Source of the DNA: CAZRIE01 sp964600075
GTDB lineage: Bacteria; Bacteroidota; Bacteroidia; Flavobacteriales; Flavobacteriaceae
NCBI GenBank assembly: GCA_964600075.1
Contig: CAZRIE010000153.1
Span: 1 to 8,125, forward strand
DNA length: 8,125 nucleotides
Direction of reading: 5' to 3'
This document shows, piece by piece, positions 1 through 5,047 of the stretch. How positions within the stretch are numbered: position 1 is the stretch's first letter; the number at the start of each line of letters is the position of its first letter. The notes below the pieces were generated by a model that had not been told where the DNA came from, did not search any database, and saw nothing but the letters and a program-made list of their open reading frames with translations. The translations under genes were made by a program, and so were the position numbers.

Positions 1-218
1 TGAATACATCGCCATGCTACATCAAAAATCTTAATACTTAAGTGCCTAAGTCAATCATTTTATAAGCACATATAACTATCATACAGCGTTTAATTGCCTT
101 TGTACAATTAGAATCACCACAGATACATTTTAACCTAGATTATAGTGTTCCTACAATTATCTTTAAAAACAGTTAACACGTTTAGCTAAAATATAGTTTA
201 ATCCATAATTTATATAAT
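1..218. other. AT-rich left edge, no gene recognised
   Basis: This stretch carries stop codons in all frames and I see no tRNA, rRNA, terminator or repeat in it. It must hold the promoter of the small gene starting at 219, but I found no exact match to the Bacteroidota -7 consensus (TAnnTTTG). It could also include the 3' flank of a gene lying outside the window. Confidence 0.6.
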
Positions 219-599
219 ATGCCAGTACGTTCAGATTTCAACGTTGTCCCAATAAACGAACATTTAGGGGACAGTGCCAATGATTTAAATACTGATTTCC
301 CTTTTATGGGAAACAACGGTTCGGTAAAATCATTCCCAATTGAAGGCGATCCCGTAGATGACGCCTACTTATTAATCAATCATACCGATGTTCATCATTC
401 GGGACATCGAATAAAAGTCAATAATGTTGACCTTGCCGGACTCGACATGCCCGATGCGGACGGCAAATCGGTAACTCAAATGGTACTCATACCGCCGGGA
501 CGGTTACGTCCAGGAACAAATAGTGTGCAAGTAATTCAAACAGGTAGCGATGATTTTATTGTTTTTGAAATCGTTGTTCATTGGAAGGAAAGAGATTAA
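219..599 (+). CDS. Small beta-rich (jelly-roll-like) protein of unknown function
   Basis: This is a 126-residue protein with no signal peptide, no membrane segment and no cysteines, so it is probably cytoplasmic. Its pattern is that of one small beta-sandwich: alternating hydrophobic strands (AYLLINHTDV near 49-58, HRIKVNNVDLAG near 63-74, MVLIPPGRLRPGTNSVQVIQ near 88-107, FIVFEIVVHW near 113-122). The segment 'LRPGTNSVQV' is the kind of loop and strand seen in galactose-binding-like and other carbohydrate-binding jelly rolls, where 'L..G.N.i.v' precedes a late strand. That is an inference from pattern only. I see no catalytic motif and cannot name a family with certainty. The ATG is the only reasonable start and follows an A/T-rich leader without a Shine-Dalgarno sequence. 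The gene converges on the sulfatase gene. It may be shortened by a frameshift, because another frame stays open beyond its stop. Confidence 0.75.
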   Translation: MPVRSDFNVVPINEHLGDSANDLNTDFPFMGNNGSVKSFPIEGDPVDDAYLLINHTDVHHSGHRIKVNNVDLAGLDMPDADGKSVTQMVLIPPGRLRPGTNSVQVIQTGSDDFIVFEIVVHWKERD

Positions 600-708
600 G
601 CCATGGATTACGTACGAAAAAAACTATGTTCAAATTCGAATCTTCGGGCCAACAATTCATGATACCGGTAACAGCAGTGTTCCTTTAAACGAAGGTGCTA
701 CCAAGTAG
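550..708 (+). other. Out-of-frame open tail after the small beta-rich gene; possible frameshift remnant
   Basis: A different reading frame overlaps the last 50 bases of the previous gene and stays open to a TAG at 706-708. Past the stop of the first gene it reads KPWITYEKNYVQIRIFGP, then about 18 more residues ending in NEGATK. The alternating hydrophobic residues (YVQIRIFGP) look more protein-like than random AT-rich sequence does. It could be the displaced C-terminus of the upstream gene after an indel near 590-600, the remnant of a second gene, or chance. The upstream gene already ends in a plausible final strand, so I do not favour any of these strongly. The rest of the 600-725 gap shows no terminator between the two convergent genes. 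Confidence 0.2.
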
Positions 709-725
709 TGCTGATTGTATTGAAT

Positions 726-2306
726 TCATTTCTTCTTTGTTTGAAAAGATTTATCGATTTCCTTCGGATACCTTTCGGCTTGTTTTTTCCACCAAGCATC
801 AAGTTCTATCCTTAGTTTTTCCCGTACTTCGGCATACTTCGGATTATCGAATACGTTTTGGGTCTCAAGAGGGTCTTTGTCAAAATCGTATAGTTCATAT
901 ACGGCCTTTTTGTCGGCAATACCCTTGCGAATAATTTTCAAAGGGCCAGAGCGTAGCATACAAAGGTTTTTTTCAGCATCTTCTCCAATAATGGAATACA
1001 CCTTGTTTTCCCATTCAGAGGTAGTACTTTCCACTTGGATCAAAGTCAATAGGCTTTTTGATTCCATTTCGGGTAGGTTTCTCCAATCTTTATCCCCGGC
1101 TATATCCAAGAGGGTACCATAAACATCAAGGGAATTGACCAGTTCATCACGAATCCCTTTCCTCCCATATCCTGCCGCAGGCTTTATGATCAAGGGAATT
1201 TTGGCACTTACATCGTACATCTCACCTTTGAAAAATGTGCCATAAGCGGTATTAAAGTCACCATGATCTGCTAAAAAAACAATCCAGGTGTTTTCCCATA
1301 TCTCTTTTTCTTTCAATTGTTCGAACATTTTTCCTAAATAGTGATCTATCATCGATATTTGGCCGTAATAGGCAGCTAGCACCTCTTTGTATTTTCGTTC
1401 GTCCCAAGAAGCTCGTAGATGCTTTGATAATTTGCCAAACGGACTCATAGTGAATATCGGACTATTTTCCATATCCATATAGAATCTTGGTCCAAGAACT
1501 ATGTCATCGGGGTTATACATAAGGTCCCAGGGAGGAGGGGCCAAGTAAGGCTGATGGGGACCGAAAAATGAAGTAAATAGAAAAAACGGCTCGTTCGGGT
1601 CGCTATTTTCGATAAAGTTCATCGATTCTTGAGCGGTCCATGGAATATCATGTTGTTTTTTTGTTCTCCAACCACTGCCCATGATAAATTTATAGATGCT
1701 ATCTGGGTAATAGCTTTCGTCTCGATCAAAAATGGCTACAATGTCCTCTTCATTGTGCTTGAAATGGGTTTCCTGCAGCCATTTAACATAGTCCGAATTT
1801 TTATTATCATCGGCATATACCGAGTAAGGTGCGTCATTGAGTGCTTTAAAATCAAATCCAAATTTATTATCCGCGGGGACAAAGTGGAGCTTGCCTACCA
1901 AACCGGTATGATAGCCTTGTGATTTTAGTCGCTCCGTAAGAAGGTATTGATCAATATCTGTGGTGCCGGCCACCTTCTCTTTAAAGGGCACCCAATTGGT
2001 GACCATACCATTTCCCGGTGGGTATATTCCTGTTTTTACCGATGCTCTTGAAGGGGCGCAAACAGGAGAGGGGCAATAAGCGTTTTTGAACAGCAATCCA
2101 TCATTTAGCAAAGCGTCTATATTTGGGGTCTTGACAATCGCATCTCCCATCGCACCAAACCTGTCAAAGCGCATTTGGTCGACCATTATCATAATAATAT
2201 TTGGTTTTAGCTCCTTTTTTTCGCCCTGTTGAACGGTTTCCTTGCAAGAAAAAATCAACAGCAGTACAACTACGGTGAGTCCTCGTATTATTTTGCTTTT
2301 ATTCAT
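726..2306 (-). CDS. Cys-type family S1 sulfatase, predicted lipoprotein
   Basis: This 526-residue protein is a formylglycine-dependent sulfatase that hydrolyses sulfate esters, in marine Bacteroidota usually on sulfated polysaccharides. It starts with a charged n-region, a hydrophobic segment (residues 10-20) and Cys21, so a lipoprotein on the periplasmic side or cell surface is likely. The signature Cys83-Ala-Pro-Ser-Arg87 contains the cysteine that is oxidised to formylglycine. The other active-site residues are present: Asp43-Gln44 (metal), Lys139 and His141 in GKLH, His251 in GPHQPY, Asp347-His348 in ADHGD, and Lys360 in FFKGE. Length and domain order (large alpha/beta domain, then a smaller C-terminal domain ending in amphipathic helices) are normal. 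I chose the ATG at 2306 because it gives a clean lipoprotein signal. An ATG at 2375 would add 23 residues translated largely from a tandem repeat. Substrate is unknown, since no polysaccharide-utilisation genes are visible here. Maturation needs a formylglycine-generating enzyme or a radical-SAM maturase encoded elsewhere. Confidence 0.95.
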   Translation of the reverse strand: MNKSKIIRGLTVVVLLLIFSCKETVQQGEKKELKPNIIMIMVDQMRFDRFGAMGDAIVKTPNIDALLNDGLLFKNAYCPSPVCAPSRASVKTGIYPPGNGMVTNWVPFKEKVAGTTDIDQYLLTERLKSQGYHTGLVGKLHFVPADNKFGFDFKALNDAPYSVYADDNKNSDYVKWLQETHFKHNEEDIVAIFDRDESYYPDSIYKFIMGSGWRTKKQHDIPWTAQESMNFIENSDPNEPFFLFTSFFGPHQPYLAPPPWDLMYNPDDIVLGPRFYMDMENSPIFTMSPFGKLSKHLRASWDERKYKEVLAAYYGQISMIDHYLGKMFEQLKEKEIWENTWIVFLADHGDFNTAYGTFFKGEMYDVSAKIPLIIKPAAGYGRKGIRDELVNSLDVYGTLLDIAGDKDWRNLPEMESKSLLTLIQVESTTSEWENKVYSIIGEDAEKNLCMLRSGPLKIIRKGIADKKAVYELYDFDKDPLETQNVFDNPKYAEVREKLRIELDAWWKKQAERYPKEIDKSFQTKKK

Positions 2307-2317
2307 TTCAGTCGGTT

Positions 2318-2346
2318 CATAATTATTGATTTCATTCAGCAGGCAA
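2318..2346 (-). promoter_or_regulatory. Possible flavobacterial-type promoter for the sulfatase
   Basis: Read on the minus strand, TAATTATG (2318-2325) matches the Bacteroidota -7 box TAnnTTTG at 7 of 8 positions. It lies 18 bases downstream of a TTG (2344-2346) that could act as the -33 element. That TTG belongs to the copy of the 7-bp repeat array nearest to the gene, so the array would sit in the promoter's upstream region. The transcript leader would be only a few bases long. This is a weak match found by eye in AT-rich DNA. Confidence 0.2.
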
Positions 2347-2368
2347 GAGGCAAGAGGCAAGAGGCAAG
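2341..2368. repeat. Four perfect tandem copies of a 7-bp repeat (AGGCAAG)
   Basis: AGGCAAG is repeated four times without interruption (minus strand CTTGCCT), followed by a partial GG. The array lies 35-62 bases upstream of the chosen sulfatase start. Translated, it gives the CLLPLASCLL type of peptide that, from memory, often appears as spurious proteins in flavobacterial genomes because such heptamer arrays are common between genes. A 7-bp unit is not a multiple of three. Copy-number change would therefore shift any reading frame through it, and would alter promoter spacing if it overlaps the promoter. Confidence 0.9.
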
Positions 2369-2423
2369 GGACCATGTTTGCTAAAATTTTCTGATAACCT
2401 CATTTACTCATACCAGTCGCCAA

Positions 2424-3602
2424 TTAAACTTTTCTAAGCTGTTCGTATTTGATGTGAGCTAAATATTTGTTGTTGAAGTGTAGGCTGCTTAATTCCTTTG
2501 GAGCAGGAGCATCTCTTGGGTCTACCATTGGAATTGGGTCAATATAATTTATGCCCCGCTTCTCTAATGCGAGTTCCCATTCCCTCTTAACCCATAGTGA
2601 TTCGGATGCCGATTTGGACCAAAACAAATAGAAAACATCTTGTTTAGGCACATGCTCATGGAGTTTTTTCTCCCAATCGTCTCCCGAACGCAATTTCATC
2701 ACATCTTGATAAATATCCACCTCTGGAGAAATCTTCTCCATTCCTTGTATCCTGGCCAATACCTCAGCTCTATCTTTACTGGAATAAGAAGCAAAAGCCT
2801 TTTTGATATACTTTGGCCTTGAACTAGATTTTACTGGTAGGGCGTCCTCCAAGTCCTGCGATACGGTCATAATAAAAGGAATTGTGCATAATTTCATACC
2901 TGCTACACTCAATTCTGCACTGCCTTGATAATTTGCGCTTTTGCATTTTTTTTGACATTTTACAACGAATGACGCGTTAGTAGGTGCCCCATTCCATTGA
3001 ATACATCCACTTGATTCTTCAATTTTAAAATGTTGAATTGATAACTGAATTGATATAATAGTGCCTAGATCAACACTAACTCCCGCTTTTGTGCCAATGG
3101 TCTTTTCTCTATCCAATTCCCTTGCCAATTGCTTTATTTTATCTAAATCAGAATACAAATAGGCCCAAACGTCAACAATAAAAATACTTCCGGCAAGGAT
3201 TTTTTTAGGAGTCATTATCGAAAAATTGACAATTTTTTTATTCTCATTCGGCTTTTCCCCAATTATTTTGTCACGGCCTGCTGTATCACCCGTATGCCTA
3301 TGAGTTCCTAAAAGACCTTTAATTGGGCCCGAATTAACAGGAGTTGATAGGTTTGCACCAGATTTAAACTTTACAATATTCTTGCGGGCAATTCGAATTG
3401 TCTGGCCTGTTGAAGGATTTCTACCTTCTCTGGCATTTCTTCTACTCACCGCCCAAGACCCAAATCCCACTATCGAAACTCTATTTCCTTTTTGAAGTTC
3501 TTTTTGAATATTCGCCAACATTGATTCTAAAGCCAGTTTGGCTTGCTTTATGGTGATACCTGCATCCGCGGCCATCGCCTTAATCAATTCCGTTTTGTTC
3601 AT
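2424..3602 (-). CDS. HU DNA-binding domain fused to a beta-sandwich and a TIR domain; candidate TIR NADase effector
   Basis: This 392-residue protein has three parts. Residues 1-86 are a full HU/IHF-type domain (MNKTELIKAM start, GFGSW turn, and the DNA-binding arm GRNPSTGQTIRI with the DNA-intercalating Pro63). Residues 87-124 are a flexible linker with GDTAGRDKI at 105-113. Residues 125-250 form a beta-rich domain of the sort often seen before TIR domains (PKKILAGSIFIVDVWAYL, IQWNG, SAELSVAGMKL). Residues 264-392 are a TIR domain: AFASYSSKDRAEVL, the BB-loop region around DVMKLRSGDDW, DVFYLFWS, and SLWVKREWELAL. In W337-V-K-R-E341 the glutamate has the same W-x-x-x-E spacing as the catalytic glutamate of SARM1, so NAD cleavage is plausible. 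There is no signal peptide, so it is cytoplasmic. The ATG at 3602 begins exactly where HU proteins begin; a TTG at 3644 would add 14 unneeded residues. No partner gene adjoins it. The proposed defence role is inference. Confidence 0.92.
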   Translation of the reverse strand: MNKTELIKAMAADAGITIKQAKLALESMLANIQKELQKGNRVSIVGFGSWAVSRRNAREGRNPSTGQTIRIARKNIVKFKSGANLSTPVNSGPIKGLLGTHRHTGDTAGRDKIIGEKPNENKKIVNFSIMTPKKILAGSIFIVDVWAYLYSDLDKIKQLARELDREKTIGTKAGVSVDLGTIISIQLSIQHFKIEESSGCIQWNGAPTNASFVVKCQKKCKSANYQGSAELSVAGMKLCTIPFIMTVSQDLEDALPVKSSSRPKYIKKAFASYSSKDRAEVLARIQGMEKISPEVDIYQDVMKLRSGDDWEKKLHEHVPKQDVFYLFWSKSASESLWVKREWELALEKRGINYIDPIPMVDPRDAPAPKELSSLHFNNKYLAHIKYEQLRKV

Positions 3603-3737
3603 TTTTTGAATGCTTTGGTTTGCTTCTTGAAAGTTTTGCAGCAAAATCTAATTTTCGTCCATTAAGATAATTAAAACATTCCAAAATAATAGTTTTTAAG
3701 TAGAGTTAAACGGTCGGCAATGATAACCGATACCTGA

Positions 3738-3953
3738 ATTTATAGGCAGTACTGTTCGGATGTCTTTCGGGAATTATATCCCGATGTAGAAAAATATCCG
3801 GGTTTCTCGCATAGGAACGGAAGAAGGATAGATTAACTTTACTATAAAGAAAAAGGGTCGAAGAATACTTCAACAGAAGTTATCTCCTCATGGCCAATGG
3901 GCTTTTCTTCGGATCATTATCTGGTCGTATCAAAGTTTAAATTGAACTACTAA
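3738..3953 (+). pseudogene. 3' remnant of an endonuclease/exonuclease/phosphatase (EEP) family gene
   Basis: One frame here reads like the C-terminal 70 or so residues of an EEP hydrolase. It contains DVFRELYPDVEKYPGF, then GRRID, an in-frame TAA (3834-3836), LYYKEKGS, and SSWPMGFSSDHYLVVSKFKL before the final TAA at 3951. The RID...YY and SDH elements are the last two active-site blocks of this family, spaced 26 codons apart, close to the 24 in the intact neighbour. Another in-frame stop (TGA, 3735-3737) closes the frame upstream, and nothing before it resembles the family's N-terminal motifs. About three quarters of the gene is therefore missing, and what remains is interrupted. It is not a copy of the next gene, because the sequences differ clearly, so it derives from another subfamily. 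I see no gene in the rest of the 3603-3987 interval. Confidence 0.85.
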
Positions 3954-3987
3954 AATCTAAAAATAAATAAATTTTATCTGAAAAATC

Positions 3988-4794
3988 ATGGAACAAATGA
4001 AACTAAGAATGTTGGTCGTTTTATTGTTGACGCTACCTTTTGCACCTATGCAGGCGCAAACGAAAGTTGAGAACAAAAAAATAGTAAAAGTATTGTCATT
4101 TAATGTCTTAGGAGGGCGAACCACCAAAGGGGATTTCAATCTAGACGTAGTGGCGAAGGTTATTAAAGATGCAGACCCCGATTTTGTAGCCATACAAGAA
4201 GTCGACTACAAGGTAAACAGATCCAAAAAATATGATCTGGCCACCGAATTAGGGTGGAGAACTAAAATGGCTCCAATCTTTGCTAGGGCCATGTACTATG
4301 ATGGCGGTGAGTATGGAGAAGGAGTATTGTCTAAATTTTCTTTTTTGAATACTAGAAATGTAGCCTTACCGCACATGCCCGGTGAGGAACCCAGAACTGC
4401 GTTAGAAGTAACTTTCGAACTGCCCACTTCAAAAGATACCATCTCATTTATAGGAACCCACTTAGCACATGAGGGAGAACCGGGAAGAATTTTAGAGGCC
4501 AAAAAAATCAACGAAGTGTTTTCCAAGAATAAATATCCTACCATTTTAGCGGGAGATCTTAATTCGCGCCCGGGAAGCGAACCGATGAACATTCTTGAAG
4601 AAATGTGGACTCCTACTTATGACAAGGAAAACCCAGAGCCTACAAGCCCTTCTCATGGTCCAAGAGGAAAAATAGATTATGTAATGTACTATCCAAAAAA
4701 CCGATGGAAGGTACTTGAGCGTAAAGTGATTTGTGATACCTATGCTTCGGATCATTGTGCTTATTTGGTAACCCTCGAACTATTGGATGAGTAG
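3988..4794 (+). CDS. Secreted endonuclease/exonuclease/phosphatase (EEP) family hydrolase
   Basis: This 268-residue protein belongs to the metal-dependent EEP fold, which includes DNase I-like nucleases, sphingomyelinases and inositol phosphatases. It cleaves a phosphodiester or phosphomonoester, but the substrate cannot be read from the sequence. Residues 1-24 form a signal peptide with likely cleavage after Met-Gln-Ala (MQA|QT), so it is exported to the periplasm or beyond. The active-site blocks are complete and in order: SFNVLGG (Asn39), IQEVD (Glu71, metal), GTHLAHE (His158), AGDLNSRPGSEPM (Asp190 and Asn192), GKIDYVMYY (Asp230), and the terminal SDH (254-256). A YGEGVLS block (109-115) also fits. 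Length is normal for a single-domain member. Initiation could be at 3988 or at the Met codon at 3997, and both leave an intact signal peptide. It follows the remnant of another EEP gene in the same direction, so the locus once held two family members side by side. Confidence 0.92.
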   Translation: MEQMKLRMLVVLLLTLPFAPMQAQTKVENKKIVKVLSFNVLGGRTTKGDFNLDVVAKVIKDADPDFVAIQEVDYKVNRSKKYDLATELGWRTKMAPIFARAMYYDGGEYGEGVLSKFSFLNTRNVALPHMPGEEPRTALEVTFELPTSKDTISFIGTHLAHEGEPGRILEAKKINEVFSKNKYPTILAGDLNSRPGSEPMNILEEMWTPTYDKENPEPTSPSHGPRGKIDYVMYYPKNRWKVLERKVICDTYASDHCAYLVTLELLDE

Positions 4795-4855
4795 CTTTAT
4801 TATGGATTACTGTTCGTACGATGTTTAGCGTATGATATATGTATAGATTAATCAC

Positions 4856-4871
4856 GCCGAGCTGTCCTGAG
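4856..4871. repeat. Fragment resembling one arm of a dispersed REP-like palindrome
   Basis: GCCGAGCTGTCCTGAG matches, from memory, one half of a repeat common in many bacterial genomes (GAGCTGTCCTGAGCTTGTCG and its continuation). The second half that would complete the usual hairpin is absent and a different hairpin follows. It may be a degraded copy. I cannot verify copy number from this window. Confidence 0.35.
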
Positions 4872-4889
4872 ACCGTTTGCATTCGGTCT
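4870..4889. other. Short perfect hairpin (AGACCG / CGGTCT)
   Basis: A 6-bp perfect inverted repeat with an 8-base loop lies about 75 bases after the EEP stop codon. No T-run follows on either strand, so it is not a standard intrinsic terminator. It directly abuts the left end of the MITE-like palindrome and could be part of the same structured insertion, or could slow transcription downstream of the EEP gene. Confidence 0.5.
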
Positions 4890-5004
4890 GTCGCATCTAA
4901 GTTTGCAAAAGCTAAACATTCAATCTACAAATCATTTAAGTCATTAGCTTCTTAAAAAATGATCTAGTCTAAAACTTTAATGCTTATTTTTAGTAGATGC
5001 GACA
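4889..5004. repeat. MITE-like element with perfect 11-bp inverted ends
   Basis: TGTCGCATCTA at 4889-4899 is the exact reverse complement of TAGATGCGACA at 4994-5004. The sequence just inside each end is also similar when one side is reversed (AAAAGCTAAA against ATAAGCATTAAA). The whole 116-bp block is therefore an imperfect palindrome that holds no open frame of note. This is the form of a miniature inverted-repeat element derived from an insertion sequence. I find no clear target-site duplication: the flanks read CATTCGGTC on the left and AAACCAAC on the right. It ends 43 bases before the M16 peptidase start and so lies in that gene's promoter region. Confidence 0.5.
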
Positions 5005-5047
5005 AAACCAACAATAGTATCTTTAATTCACTATAATAGAACAACCA

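Noticed and set aside
695..1122. Forward frames at 695-934 and 877-1122
   Set aside because: They are antisense shadows of the sulfatase gene, with no protein-like motif.
2307..2375. Longer sulfatase starting at the ATG at 2375
   Set aside because: The extra 23 residues come mostly from the tandem repeat and would bury the lipoprotein signal; the ATG at 2306 gives a proper signal peptide and Cys21.
2424..3602. HU-TIR as an ordinary housekeeping HU gene next to a separate TIR gene
   Set aside because: There is no stop or frame change between the domains, and no internal start that would give a free-standing TIR is needed.
3603..3644. Longer HU-TIR protein from a TTG at 3644
   Set aside because: TTG is a weak start, the 14 added residues match nothing in HU proteins, and the ATG at 3602 is exactly the canonical HU N-terminus.
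4296..4882. Reverse-strand frames across the EEP gene and its 3' flank
   Set aside because: They lie opposite a gene with complete catalytic motifs and show no family signature.
4870..4889. Hairpin as the EEP gene's intrinsic terminator
   Set aside because: No T-run follows it in the direction of transcription.
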